Shown: piece after piece, positions 34,414 through 46,326 of the stretch
Numbering within the stretch: position 1 is the first letter of the stretch
Layout of the letters: each line of letters opens with the position of its first letter
NCBI GenBank assembly: GCA_033032865.1
Contig: JAWHQI010000075.1
Span: forward strand, 5,298,501 to 5,362,500
Reading direction: 5' to 3'
DNA length: 64,000 nucleotides
From: Dactylorhiza incarnata
Taxonomy: Eukaryota > Streptophyta > Magnoliopsida > Asparagales > Orchidaceae
Program-made: the position numbers and the translations under genes
The notes under the pieces: generated by a model
The model's input: the letters and a program-made list of their open reading frames with translations, nothing else
Told to the model about the DNA's origin: nothing
The model's database searches: none

Positions 34414-35551
34414 TCATGTATAGCGATCAGGGGCGACGATCGCCCGCTTCGACCTCCTCAGCTCCTTCCACTGAACTGCATTATCTTCAGCTGCTTCTTC
34501 CCTAGCTCCTCTTCCAGATGTGCTAGGAGCATTGCTCCCCCTGCTCCCTGAACCAGAAGCCCCCATCTCGGAACTAGAAGGAGATGGACCACCTGGTGAC
34601 ACATGTAGCTCCACCTGAAGATCCTCCACAGCTTTCTCCGGCACCTCGACCCTGCTCTCTGGTAGCTCCATATCAGAAGACCCCTTGTAAGATGTCACCT
34701 CATCGAACACGACGTCGCGAGATACCACAAACCTTCGCATCTCCGGGTCCATGCACTTCCATCCTTTCTTCCGCTCATCGTATCCCACAAAGACTAGCTT
34801 CCTTGCTTTAGCATCTAGCTTCATCCGAAGAGCATCTGGAACATGCACGTAGCAGGTGGAACCAGACACCCTAAGGTGTGCCACGCTTGCTTCTCCTTGA
34901 ACATCATCTCATGCGGAGTCATCATGTTGATAGGACTCAAAGGCATCCTGTTGATGACGTAGGTAGCACAAGACATTCCCTCCGCCCAGAAGGACTTTGG
35001 GATACTCTTGGCATGCAGCCAACACTTGCAAGTCTCCGTCAGATGACAGATCTTCCGCTCTGCAACTCCGTTCTGCTGTGGAGTATGAGCACAAGTGAGC
35101 TCTCTCCGGATGCCTGTCTTCCTGCAAAAAGTAGAGAACTCACTGGAGGTGAACTCCCCTCCATTGTCAGTCCTCAGCTTCTTCACCCGCAGTCCTAGCC
35201 GACCCTCCACGAGCTCCTTGAACTCCACAAACTTGGCAAAAGCCTCCGCCTTCTCCTTCTGGAAATATACCCAGACATATCTGGTGTAATCATCGATCAA
35301 CACCAGCATATATTTGCTGCCTCCGAGGCTTGGGGTAGCAGTAGGTCCCATTAAGTCACCGTGGATGCACTCCAACGACACATTACTCCTTGTCCGCGAC
35401 TTGTCAAATGGTAGTCGATGAGACTTGCCGAACTAACATCCCACGCAAACATGACCTTCACCGTAGGAAGATAGACTTGGCAGGCCCTTGACCAGACCTC
35501 TCACCACCATTGCTTTCAGCTTGTCCATCCCTACGTGCCCCAACCTCCATG
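34414..35551 (-). pseudogene. pol: Copia integrase, CO3
   Basis: Pre-integrase LRLGH-type segment near 35530, then the core: first Asp in IHGDLMGPTATPS, second in LRTDNGGEFTS, Glu in TPQQNGVAERK. Then KSFWAEGMSCATYVINRMPL and a one-base shift near 34870. The C-terminal segment follows: LRVSGSTCYVHVPDALRMKL, KLVFVGYDERKKGWKC and RFVVSRDVVFDEV. An S/G/E-rich linker ends LRRSKRAIVAPDRYT at 34414, leading into RT. Confidence 0.85.
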
Positions 35552-36881
35552 TCATATAACGAAACCATCATTCGTCTTCATCTTGTCAACGTAGGAACTT
35601 GTCGATAAAACGAACAAGTCCTTTTCCCGTCTCCCGACATGGACGACTTCGGCCTTTACAGCCTCAAAATTGCGTAGAAACTTCACTTCTGTTGGGCCGA
35701 ACAGAACGTGATACCCAGCGTCTACAACGTTGGTCACGGAGAAGAGGTTTTTTCTCATACCAGGCACGTGATAGACACTCTTCAAAGTAAGTGGCCCTCT
35801 ATCACTGCCCAAGGAAACAACCCCACCTTCTCTACTGGATGCACAGTATTATCAGCAGTAATGATTGCATTGTTACCTGTATAGGGCTGTGCAGAAGAAA
35901 GCTTGGTCTCATCTCCGGTGAGGTGATGACCACACCCCGAGTCCACGATCCAGTCCTCCAGATAGTTGATAGGAGCCGAAGCTACAACAGAAGCCGAGAA
36001 GGCTCCTCCCCAACCTCCTTCAAAGTGCCTGGCCTCAGCTTCCTCCTTCTTCACAGCATGCCCAGCTTGGGTGACCACCCTGCAATCCTTCCTGATGTGG
36101 CCATACTTGCCATACTTGAAGCACTTCAGACCTTCACCCTTCTTCTTCCCGTCAGCCTTGGGAGCATACCCCCTTTCCTGCTGCCCAGAAGTTGAAGGCC
36201 CATAGCCTCCTCCAGCGGTCTTCTTCTTCTTATCCCACTTCTTCTTCTTCCCCGAGAAGAGCACTTCGCCATCTCCCCCAGCCACCGACACCCCCGCCAT
36301 CTGCCTTGCCAAACTTTCTTGCGATGCAAGCAGGTTCTCCAGCTCCAACAGAGACGGCTGATTTGCCCATCCCTGCACCGACGTCACAAAGGCAACATAT
36401 TCCTTCTGCAAGCCGCGGATGATGTGCCTCTTCAGCTTCGCCTCAGAGATAGGCTCATCAGGATCCAATGCTGAGATTTCAGCGCACAAGTTCTTCATCT
36501 TTAGAAAGAAAGTGGAAATAGAAAGATCACCCTGAGCCGACCTTGCCAGCTCATTCTCCAAGAACTGTAACCTAGCTACATTCTTCTTGTTAAACAGCCC
36601 ATCCAGGGCTCTCCAGATCTCCGCAGCTGATCCACATCCCAGAATGTGATCAAACAGATCAGGTGAAATTGCTCTCTTCAGAGTGAACTCTGCCTTCGCA
36701 TTCGTCCTCCTCCAAGTTCTCACCTCAACCCCATTATCCCGTTCTGGGACAACTTCCTGCGTCTGATCTCCTCCAACTACCTCCCAGAGGTCCTCACCTA
36801 GAAGATAGCTTTGCATACACGACTTCCATTCTTGAAGTTAGTCGATGTAAGCATCTCAATTCCAAGACCTCTCGCTTCCAT
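35552..36881 (-). pseudogene. gag: Copia gag and protease, CO3
   Basis: Start MEARGLGIEMLTSTNFK at 36881. A shift near 36828 leads to SCMQSYLLGEDLWEVV, followed by IWRALDGLFNKKNVARLQFL and SEAKLKRHIIRGLQKEY. The zinc knuckle CFKYGKYGHIRKDC has its second Cys changed to Tyr. Protease DWIVDSGCGHHLTGD has an intact DSG. After another shift near 35815 comes LKSVYHVPGMRKNLFSV. About 345 codons (36816-35782) are open. Confidence 0.85.
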
Positions 36882-36969
36882 TGCTCTACCACTGGTTCCT
36901 TCTTCACAAAGGCGATGGCTACTCTAAGTTGCTCACTGCTCTATCCACTCCAACCTCCCTCTGATACCA

Positions 36970-38120
36970 TGTGAAATTTTTCGAGCAGGAGTTAGTCAAC
37001 TTAGAGTTCACAAGCCAAACAACCAGAAGCAAATGGAGGCAAATAATTGATCTTTATTGATAGCAACTTCAAATTACAAAGCAAGGCATGCTTGGCGAGA
37101 CATGATTCCGCTAGCACAAACACCAAAGGGAAAAACAGAAAATTGAAGATAACTTGAGACCACGCGGTCTCCCTTGCGACCTCAGCAACTCGCCAGACCG
37201 CAATCCGCTGCCGACCTCAGAACAACACCAGACCACCGATCAGACCGCACCCTTCCTTCCGAACTCCTAACTCTCCCGAACTCCAGCACCACAACTCCAA
37301 GCCGCAGACCGCCCGAACACTTTCAGAGGAAGAGGTGATCGCTGCTGCCCGCACTATCCGCAGAAGCTGCACAAGAAGAGTTCAATCAGTAGACCGCCCA
37401 GTTAGACAAACAGAGACCGCAGGAAAGAAGAGAACTCGGCTTACACTTGGTGTGTTCTAATTTGCTGCTACAGTGGTTCCTATTTATAGCCGTGGAACCT
37501 GATCCAGTCACCACCCTATGAGATATGATCACCACCCTCTAGGCCGCGCGACCTGACCGGTCACACCGCGCGATTAGCAACAGTACTCCTGCTTCATTTT
37601 GGTGAACTCGCTAGCTTCAACATCAACTATGAGAGACCGCCCTCTCACAGCAGATCGCGACTCCAAGGGAGATCGCCAGGCCGCCCGAAGCTGTTCACCC
37701 TCTGTGTTCGTCCGAGACCGCGAACACATCTAGTTCGCCATCAACCCGCGAACTCAAGTCCGCATGCCGGTCTCCACCTGAGACCGCGAACAACGTCCAG
37801 CTCACATACCAGTCTCCTCCTGAGACCGCGACCTGAGACCGTGCGACTAAGACCCTTAGTCCGCGAATACCACCAGAAAGCCCGGTCAGCCACCAGACCG
37901 CATTCTGGAAAACCTGGATCAAACTGTGCGGTCACACCAGACCGCCACAGCCTTGAAGAAGACAGCTCGCCACGCGGTCACGCACAGTCCGCGCACACCT
38001 GAAGACGATCAGCCAGCCACGCTGTCGCAGACAGACCGCGCGGCCTTCACCTTCAGCCGCCTTGGACCCATACCAGCGATCAAGCCAGACCACAGAGGCA
38101 GACCGCCAGGTCGTGCGGTC
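36970..38120 (-). repeat. CO3 5' LTR, main part
   Basis: Starts TGTGAAATTTTTCGA next to the PBS (CTCTGATACCA on the + strand, 36958-36969). TATA at 37490-37481 (- strand). It ends in CGGTC (38116-38120), the left duplication of LARD2; the last 81 bp are at 46241-46321. Confidence 0.9.
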
Positions 38121-39227
38121 TGTTGGATCGGTCGGCGCCCTTAGAGGGGGGGGGGGGTGAATAAGGGTTTTCAAAAACTTTAGATTATATTTAGAAAAAC
38201 TTTGGAATATTGCAAGATTAATAAAGAGACATCAAGTAAAACAATAATAAAGAGATATGCTTTATTAATATCAAATAATGTTTTACAAAACTTGATTTCT
38301 ATGACGCTAGAAATCGGAGGCGACTAATAAAAATTCTTTTTTGTTTTCTATACCGACTCGTATCCCCACGAACAGGTTGGCTTTAGCCGATCTCTCCCCA
38401 GATACGACCTCAAGCTGCTCTAGCTGATCTATCCCCAGAAAGGCCTCGAGCACCCCCTAGACCTAACCTAGATCTAGTCGCCAACACGAGGCGAATTTCA
38501 GCCCTAAGTCCTACCCCAAACCTAGTCGCCAACACGAGGCGATTTCACTACCGTTTACAGAAAAGACATGAAATGAAAAGACAATAATATAAAAACTCCC
38601 TCTATGTGGATCTCTTGGATAAGTGGATGAAGGCCCGCAGAGTATGATCGTAGTCGATGCAGCCTTTCGTCACGATGATGACGCGTGTTGAAATCTTCTC
38701 CACGGATCTCCTTAAGGCTTTATGGAATTGTGGGAGTATCGCTCTGAATCTTCCTCTCTCTGCTGTGGCACGAAGCTCTGGAGTTTGGGATTGGAGGAGG
38801 ATGAAGAATTCTGAGCCAAAGCATCCAATTTATAGCCTTCACGCTACCGCCGGCGCTAGCGCTACCGCCAGCGCTATCCCGGATTAGGAATGATCTTGCG
38901 CGACCGAATCTCCCATCCGTGGCAACAATTTGCTCTATGCCTCTTGTGCGCCATGCTACCGCCAGCGCTAGTAGCTACCGTAGGGCGCTAGCTCCTTCTA
39001 AAAATGCCGCCGGAATCGAGCTAATCAATGCTAGCGCCGGGCGCTATCGCTACCGCCGGCGCTAGTGAGCTTGTTCGAATTTTGGCCTCAATTTTGGGGG
39101 CAGACATCATGAGTACTCCTTGAGCCATGTGGACTATGTTAACCTGCACACTTGAACACACAAGATCAAATACACATAGGATTTGTTATTCTCAAACCTA
39201 GGAGATGCGGAAGACCGTGTTCCAACA
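38121..39227 (-). repeat. LARD2 3' LTR
   Basis: 1107 bp, TGTTGGATCGG to TTCCAACA on the + strand. It has an 11-G run after CCCTTAGA near 38147, GCTACCGCCGGCGCTAGC words (38841-39070) and a - strand TATA box (38834-38828). Confidence 0.95.
38828..39075 (-). promoter_or_regulatory. LARD2 U3 words and TATA box
   Basis: Clusters of GCTACCGCCGGCGCTAGC and GCGCTAGCGC words at 38841-38879, 38951-38995 and 39027-39070. They sit immediately upstream (- strand) of TATAAAT at 38834-38828. The 5' LTR TATA box is at 45865-45859. Confidence 0.7.
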
Positions 39228-39774
39228 AACTCCCCCTTTTGATAATAACAAATTCATTATTGATAAATCAAAGCATTAATAAATAAGCATGATGAGACTA
39301 TACTTGTGTGTGTGAGAGAGTGATGACTTTAGGATGATTATTGATTTTAGCATTTAGAATTGCTCCCCCTAAATATATGCTCCCCCTATGTGAATGCTCC
39401 CTTAATATGTATGCTATAAACTGAATTTGTCATGTTCGGTTTATGATAGCGGGTTACATTTATCATTGTTAGTTCTCCCCCTTTTGCATTTTATCATGTT
39501 AGTTCTCCCCCTTTGTTATTAGCAAAAGTGGGTAGGGAAACAAAGCACTAAAAATGTGTAAATAAAAGAGAAGGCATGATCGAGCTTTTTAAGTAAATGA
39601 TAAGGAGTTTTAGACTTGTCTTTCATTGAAAATGATCAGAGTTAGGACTTATTTTATCCCTTTTGTTTGTAGTTCTCCCCCTTTTATAAATCAGAGTTTA
39701 GCAAAAAATAATGATTTTCCCTTTAAATAAGAGTTTTAAGCCTAAAAAAATCATGATTTCCAAGTAACCAATCT

Positions 39775-40020
39775 ACCCAGACAATATGTCAACACCCTAG
39801 CCCCGTACTAAGTGACGGATGGGCATGAGGAGCTGCAAACATGCCGTAGGTTGGGGTGTTAATCCCATATGCAAACACTAGACAAAAACTTAACCTAGCA
39901 CTCTTTTCCCCAAGTGCCTCGCAAGGCCCCACTGGAACCCTCCCCGGTTAAGGACAAGACATGACTAGAGATAAGGTTATCTAATGTCTACAACCCTACG
40001 CCCCCGCTATGGTGAGAAAT
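39775..40020 (-). other. Conserved block with hairpin, LARD2 copy
   Basis: Matches 52900-53145 of LARD1 in reverse orientation. The core 39911-39935 folds as CCAGTG...CACTTGG around GGCCTTGCGAGGC. One edge carries CTAGGGTGTTGACATATTG. It is far better conserved than the flanking AT-rich DNA. Confidence 0.6.
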
Positions 40021-40909
40021 GAAGTCATGGATAACAATTATTGGAAACATTAAGCATTTAAATCTAATGGGAAATATCATAACAAATGGGTTTATATTTT
40101 TATTTGAATTTTTGAAATAAAACTCACATAGCTATATTTAAATTCATGAATGAATCAGAGTTTGAGTATTGCGGAAGATTTCGAAAAAGAAACATCATAA
40201 TACTAAATAAGAGTTTAAGTTAAGAGATGTTTTATAAGCAATATTTCACTTGTTGGAGGAGTGTTTAGAATAGAAATAGATCAGAGTTATAAGCAAAAAA
40301 AATTCATCCAATATAAAGTTTACCAAGCAAGTCTACCACTTGTTGCAAGAAAGGAATTTGAAGATTCAAGTGATGATGCACACAAGGTGAAAGATTTTAA
40401 ATAAGTATTAAAGTGCAAGGTAAAACAATTATATGGTTATGATGCGGAAGACATATAGAAGTACAAAAAACATCTTATGGTAATCAATGATGGTTCATAA
40501 AAAGATATCTGAGTTCAATTTCAAAAAGAAGATGTTTTTGTAAATCATTTTGCATTTAAAATTTTTGTTTTGACAATACAGTAACCAAGCATGAAATAAT
40601 CTTATCAAAAAGAGATTACTACAATGTTACTTTAATTCACAATTTCAATACATACCAAACATTGTAGAAAGCATGCTAGGTTATCTAGTGCATTTCATAA
40701 ATAAAGAGTAGTATAAAATTAGCATTAGGATCCAATACTCATGAGAAGAAGTGTTATGGAAGATAATGATGTGCATAAAAGTGTATTTTGAATAGAGTAA
40801 ACAAATGTTTTAATCAAAAATACAAGTAAAATGTAAAGTAAAGAGCACAATAAAACACAAATAATTTTACTTCTACTCACTTCAATGCACAAAGAAAAAT
40901 GTACAACTG

Positions 40910-40970
40910 CCAAGGTGCTCTGCACACGCAATTCTCATCAAGACTTATCAGGGTGCAAAGTAGTGCTTGG
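40910..40970 (-). other. 61-nt hairpin module, LARD2 copy a
   Basis: On the - strand it starts CCAAGCACTAC and ends GCACCTTGG. An inner TTTGCAC faces GTGTGCA, and the loop side holds CTGATAAGTCTT. Same type as 52082-52142 of LARD1. Confidence 0.65.
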
Positions 40971-41089
40971 GGGATCACATAGTTTTATTCTTCAAGGTTG
41001 ATTTTTATTGTGATCTGGTGTACTTAAGAATAAGTGGTTTTTATTTTGAAAGAAAGTTATGGTCTGCACAAGATACTTTATAATTCTTT

Positions 41090-41150
41090 CCAAGGTGCTC
41101 AACCTCACAACGCTTATTAAGACTTATCAGGAGGTTCAAGTAGTGCTTGG
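41090..41150 (-). other. 61-nt hairpin module, LARD2 copy b
   Basis: Same frame of CCAAGCACTAC...GCACCTTGG, but the inner stem is AACCTC/GAGGTT instead of TTTGCAC/GTGCA. It starts 180 bp from copy a. Same type as 51910-51970 of LARD1. Confidence 0.65.
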
Positions 41151-41670
41151 TGGAGTTATCTTTGTCACTTTATTTTATGATTTTGTTTTGTACAAAGTTC
41201 TCTGAATACACTTGTTTTGCAAACCAATATAATTTATGAAAAAGATAACCACTTTTCTTAACTTTTAAAAGTGCAAATAAAGGTTGTGTAGGTAAGATAC
41301 TTGTGCAATTTTAATTCATTGTTCTATTACAAAACATACACAAACATTCTTAGATTAAACACATAAGTAGACAATGCCAAAATAAGTGAGTGAATTGCGA
41401 TCATTATCAAACATAAAACATTACTCATACTTAGAGGCATGCTACACATAGTTCTACACAACTTTTTCAATATAAACTATGCACATATTAATAGATGTAT
41501 CAAAGCATGATGAAGGCAATGTTCAAAGTAGTTTGAAAAGATAAATTGCAACATTATAGAAGTTCTAAATAATAGATTAAATCATGCTTGATTTTCAATG
41601 AAGTTCATACAATATTTTTGATATTTTTAAAGAGTAATTTTTATTTAAAGTTTGAACTCATAAAATTGAT

Positions 41671-41758
41671 CTTGGACTTCCCGAGGGCTACCTTGTGAGA
41701 GGTTCGCCCTGTACTAGGTGATATGATGGGATGATAGCCCAAATCACCCTTTCGCAAG
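41671..41758 (-). other. 88-nt structured module, LARD2 copy
   Basis: On the - strand CTTGCGAAAGGG...GGGAAGTCCAAG. Stems: CTTG/CAAG ends, GGTGAT/ATCACC, TGGG/CCCA, and GGGC-GA-ACCT/AGGT-A-GCCC around a CTCACA loop. Confidence 0.7.
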
Positions 41759-43395
41759 ATACATAGAAAAGTTAAGTTCAGAAGAATAATTTTGATACTT
41801 GTTTTTGTTTTGTTTTATATTTTTGTAGTTGATTTTTACAAATAAAAGCATATTTTTGTAATTTTTGCTTTTGTAATTTTTATATTTGTTTTTTGCATAA
41901 AGATGAACTTTAAATGAAGGAAACAACTCAAGCGAAAAATCAAAACATATTTTTTGTAATTTTGGTTTTTGTAGTTTTGTATTTGATTTTTCAAAAAATA
42001 AAGAAACACAGAAGTGCAAAACTAAGTAGAACATATAGATTTATATATTTTAAGGGATTTTTAGAAATTTTAAAAAATATAGAAAAATGAACATGGACGC
42101 TAGCGCTAGCGCGGGAGACAGTGAATGATTTTTTAGGATTTTAGAAATTTTGATTGGTGGTCTTGATTACGTGTCCCAGTAGTAGTTCCATGCTGAAGTT
42201 GCAGATTTTTAGGAGATATTTTGGATGGTCCAAATTGTATGAAACGTAAGCGATTTCTTATATGACTTGACAAAATAATCATTGCATGAGATATATTTAC
42301 TTATGTTTTCATTTTGACTTTTTTAAAGACTTGTGCTTATAACAAAAATAATAGGAAATGAAAACCCAAGATATCATGTTTGAACAAATCAAATATGCAT
42401 GGTTTCGGTGAACAAGGAGTAATGTTCACGCAAATAGTAACATGGATATGCCCTGACATATAAAACCTAACATAGATATAAATATTCTTTAGGTGACAAT
42501 GTTAGTACGATAAGTTTGAGATTAATGTTTTACCAAAGTTTGATTGTGTTTCAACTTAGAGACCTAGAATGGAGTGACAATTCTTATTTGATTTGATATC
42601 AAAATGATTCAAAAGTCTAAACTAGAAATAAATCACAATACACACATAATATACCATAACACCAACCATGGTAAACAATTATAATGTCAATTGTTATCAT
42701 ATAATTTGTGATAGTTGTGTATAGATGATTCTTGATATGAATTATGATTTTAGAGATGTTTAGCAAAAGATATCACTAGATCATGGTGGTGTTTGTGAAT
42801 TCAATATTCATTATGAAGATAACTTCTTTCAACACATTTTAGTGATTTTCCTTTAATTAAGAATTTTGAATATATATATGTGATTTTTTGATAGGTGAAC
42901 AATAGTGATGGTTTAGATCATGTTTGACGTCAAGGAGAGAACACAATATAATTTTTTGTTGTGAACAATGACACCCATATTGAAAGTTGAGCTTTTATTT
43001 AAATCTTGAATTTTCTTTTAGATCAAGTTATTTCACTAAACCACTTGTTGGTGAAGGCTAAGAATCTTAATAGCCTAATAACCGGATTTAATTTGAAATA
43101 TCTTATAGCAAATTTAGAGTTTGATTCATATGGATAATATAAGATATTTATAATAATAAAAGATAGGTCATCAAAATAAAAATATGATTTTGAATTTTGA
43201 TCAAAAATGATTTATAAACTCATTAAGCTTTATGAGATAAAATCATATTTCTAATACTATATAGGATGACCATGGCATGACAGTTTAAAAGGAACACAAA
43301 AAGAAAAAGATAGAAAAGACATTAAAGCACATCATGAAGTAGAAATTTGTGTATTTCATTTTAATTGATTTCTACTTCATGCAAATGATGGGATA

Positions 43396-45101
43396 CTAAT
43401 GAATAAGAGATTTAGGTATCCAAAGAGGACCAGGAGTGACGGTTCCTTTGGGTACCCAAATATATCGTGTTTTCTTTTGGGGAGATATGATTGAATGGGC
43501 CCTTTTGATTTGAGTTTGTGTTTCATCTTTAACTTTTGGCCGCCATTCAAACATTAGTTTAATATTATTCTTATTTATCCAATTTCCATGATGATTTTCT
43601 TTCCTTTGAAGATTATAATTGAAATTATCATTTATAGGAAATTTGTGTAATTTCAATTTTAAGTTGGGAGAAACATGATTTTGTAAATAATGATGACTTG
43701 GTTTTTGATATGCAAAAACATTTTGTTTTTTATTCCCATTATTAGGTTTAATTAAGATATTTATATTTGTATTTAACTTGCTTTTAGATATTGCTTGATA
43801 TTCTAAATTTGTATGTTTTGAATTTGTATTTATAATTTATAGGAAATTTGTGTAATTTCAATTTTAAGTTGGGAGAAACATGATTTTGTAAATAATGATG
43901 ACTTGGCTTTTGATATGCAAAAACATTTTGTTTCTTATTCCCATTATTAGGTTTAGTTAAGATATTTATATTTGTATTTAACTTGCTTTTAGATATTGCT
44001 TGATATTCTAAATTTGTATGTTTTGAATTTGTATTTATAATTTTCATAAGCAAGTTGATTTTTGATTTTAATTCATCATTTTTAATCTTTAGATTATGCC
44101 TAGCTTTATTATAAGCTGTTGTGCTATTTTTAAGAGTAGAGACAATAGAGTCAATATGATCTTGATAGTTGTTTCTATATTCATCAAATGTTTCATCCAT
44201 CTCTTTTATTTCAATTTCATAGTCCTTATACTTAGCACAATTAATTTTTAAAGATGAATTTTCTAAACATAATTTTTTCATTTTGTTCTCTTATAAAAAT
44301 AATTTCTTTTTCAAGTTCCTTAAATTTTTCTTTAAAATCATTACAATCAAGACAAGATTTTGTATTTTCAATTGAAGTGACATGAGTAAAGCTAGTTAAA
44401 TCGGATTTTGATACTACTTTAACTTTTGCTTTTAAATTTTTATTTTCTAAGCGCAATAGTTTATTAGCATTCTTTAATTTCTTGATCTTACATTTAGCAG
44501 TTTTTAGTATATTGAAATTAGAAATGAAAGTTATTACACAAGAAGAGGATTTTGACTTTCTTACAATGCTTTTGATAGAGGCAAAATGTGTGCATAAAGT
44601 TCCATCGTTATCTTTTGGTCCTTCCTCGATCACAGATGAGTTTTCATCTTCTTTTGATGTATTGTTCTCTTTCTCTATTTCAATATTCTCCATGGTTTCG
44701 CTCCGAGAGAGATCTTCTTGAACGATAATGGATGCTTGTTCGTTCTTTTCCTCCTGTGTTTGTTCCATACCTGTGAGAGGAAGATCATACATTTCTTCAA
44801 GAAATTTCCATACTTTATAAGCACTAGAAAAGCAATACACAAATTTGAAAACTTCATTTGAGAGACCACAAAATAGATAATGTTTAGCTTTTGCATCTAA
44901 ATGAAGTTCCTTTTTATTTGATTCATCCGCACATCTTATAATTGCTAAGTTCCATACTTCGATATCTAAAGTTTTAATAAATTTTTCCATTAAAATTTTC
45001 CATCCTTTATAATTTGTTCCTTCAAACAAAGGTGGTTTATGTGATATTTCATCTTCACAGAAATTTGCCCCACTAGTTGAAGTGAGATCATGAGACGCCA
45101 T
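43396..45101 (-). pseudogene. gag: gag-like ORF of LARD2
   Basis: Starts MASHDLTSTSGANF at 45101, 50 bases after the LTR. KPPLFEGTNYKGWKILMEKF and YKVWKFLEEMYDL are the Copia gag UBN2-type core. An E/N/S-rich stretch and a leucine/lysine coiled coil (LRLENKNLKAKVKVVSKS) follow, then FKEKFKELEKEII. The end reads YIWVPKG...LWIPKS. No CCHC knuckle, protease, integrase or RT is seen. 287 codons are open (45101-44241). A frameshift near 44281 and a 205-bp internal duplication break the remainder. LARD1 encodes the same protein type. Confidence 0.75.
43636..44045 (-). repeat. 205-bp tandem duplication in LARD2 gag
   Basis: Units 43636-43840 and 43841-44045 are almost identical, each starting AGGAAATTTGTGTAATTTC. 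205 is not a multiple of three, so the duplication shifts the reading frame. LARD1 lacks it. Confidence 0.85.
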
Positions 45102-45133
45102 TATTCCCGGTTGTTAAGCCGATTGGAATCTAA

Positions 45134-45150
45134 CCTGGCTCTGATACCAC
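45134..45150 (-). promoter_or_regulatory. Primer binding site, LARD2
   Basis: On the - strand TGGTATCAGAGCCAGG lies two bases after the LTR end CCAACA. Initiator tRNA-Met type. Confidence 0.85.
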
Positions 45151-45151
45151 T

Positions 45152-46240
45152 TGTTGGATCAGTCGGCGCCCTTAGAGGGGGGGGGGGTGAATAAGGGTTT
45201 TCAAAAACTTTAGATTATATTTAGAAAAACTTCGGAATATTGCAAGATTAATAAAGAGACATCAAGTAAAACAATAATAAAGAGATATGCTTTATTAATA
45301 TCAAATAATATTTTACAAAACTTGATTTCTATGACGCTAGAAATCAGAGGCGACTAATAAAAATTCTTTTTTCATTTTCTATACCGACTCGTATCCCCAC
45401 GAACCGGTTGGCTTTAGCCGATCTCTCCCCAGATACGGCCTCAAGCCGCTCTAGCCGATCTATCCCCAGAAAGGCCTTGAGCACCCCCTAGGCCTAACCT
45501 AGATCTAGTCGCCAACACGAGGCGAATTTCAGCCCTAAGTCCTACCCCAGACCTAGTCGCCAACACGAGGCGATTTCACCACCGTTTACAGAAAAGATAT
45601 GAAATGAAAAGACAATAATATAAAAACTCCCTCTATGTGGATCTCTTGGAGAAGTGGACGAAGGCCCGCAGAGTATGATCGTAGTCGATGCAGCCTTTCG
45701 TCACGATGATGACGCGTGTTGAAATCTTCTCCACGGATCTCCTTAAGGCTTTATGGAATTGTGGGAGTATCGCTCTGAATCTTCCTCTCTCTGCTGTGGC
45801 ACGAAGCTTTGGAGTTTGGGATTGGAGGAGGATGAAGAATTTGGAGCCAAAGCATCCAATTTATAGCCTTCACGCAACCGCCGACGCTAGCCCGGATTAG
45901 GAATGATCTTGCGCGGCTGAATCTCCCATCCGTGGCAACAATTTGCTCTATGCCTCTTGTGCGCCATGCTACCGCCAGCGCTAGTAGCTACCGCCGAGCG
46001 CTAGCTCCTTCTAAAAATGTCGCCAGAATCGAGCTAATCAATGCTAGCGCCGGGCTCTATCGCTACCGCCGGCGCCAGTGAGCTTGTTCAAATTTTGGCC
46101 TCAATTTTGGGGGCAGACATCATGAGTACTCCTTGAGTCATATGGACTATGTTAACCTGCACACTTGAACACACAAGATCAAATACACATAGGATTTGTT
46201 ATTCTCAAACCTAGGAGATGCGGAAGACCGTGTTCCAACA
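45152..46240 (-). repeat. LARD2 5' LTR
   Basis: 1089 bp, near-identical to 38121-39227, with a 10-G run against 11 and a slightly shorter word array (45873-46085). Confidence 0.95.
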
Positions 46241-46326
46241 CGGTCACGCCAGACCGCCCGACCTCCTCCCAGACCGCCCAGGTCCAAAAGTCCTCTAACT
46301 TCCACTTCAACAATTTCAACACATAT

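Larger units (their letters stand above)
39228..43395 (-). other. LARD2 non-coding interior
   Basis: AT-rich, about 4.2 kb between gag and the PPT (near 39229-39242 on the + strand, CTCCCCCTTTTGATA). No coding sequence is supportable. It contains the structured block at 39775-40020, two 61-nt hairpins, the 88-nt module at 41671-41758 and a CGCTAGCGCTAGCG word at 42099. Most of it aligns in order with 49698-53534 of LARD1. Confidence 0.8.
38121..46240 (-). mobile_element. LARD2: gag-only LTR retrotransposon, complete
   Basis: 8120 bp, flanked by a perfect CGGTC duplication (38116-38120 and 46241-46245). On the - strand: 5' LTR (46240-45152), PBS, gag (45101-43396), a 4-kb non-coding interior, PPT, 3' LTR (39227-38121). 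Its two LTRs differ at few positions in the parts compared, so it is the youngest layer. It belongs to the same family as LARD1: LTR starts, gag, PPT and structured blocks all match. Confidence 0.9.
31575..46321 (-). mobile_element. Copia retrotransposon CO3, split by LARD2
   Basis: Flanked by CACAT (31570-31574) and CATAT (46322-46326), one C-to-T apart. On the - strand: 5' LTR (46321-46241 plus 38120-36970), PBS, gag, protease, integrase, RT, RNase H, PPT, 3' LTR (32818-31575). LTR ends on the + strand are TGTGAAATT and AATTTCAACA. It has a full domain complement in Copia order but is broken by stops and shifts. LARD2 sits in the 5' LTR. Confidence 0.9.

Noticed and set aside
38147..38158. 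Poly-G run as assembly gap or artefact
   Set aside because: It recurs at the same place in the other LARD2 LTR and, shorter, in CO1, CO2 and LARD1, so it is part of a conserved LTR-end motif.
38838..39075. CRISPR-like repeat and spacer pattern
   Set aside because: Repeats vary in length and sequence, are palindromic U3 words of an LTR element, and the genome is a plant nuclear one.
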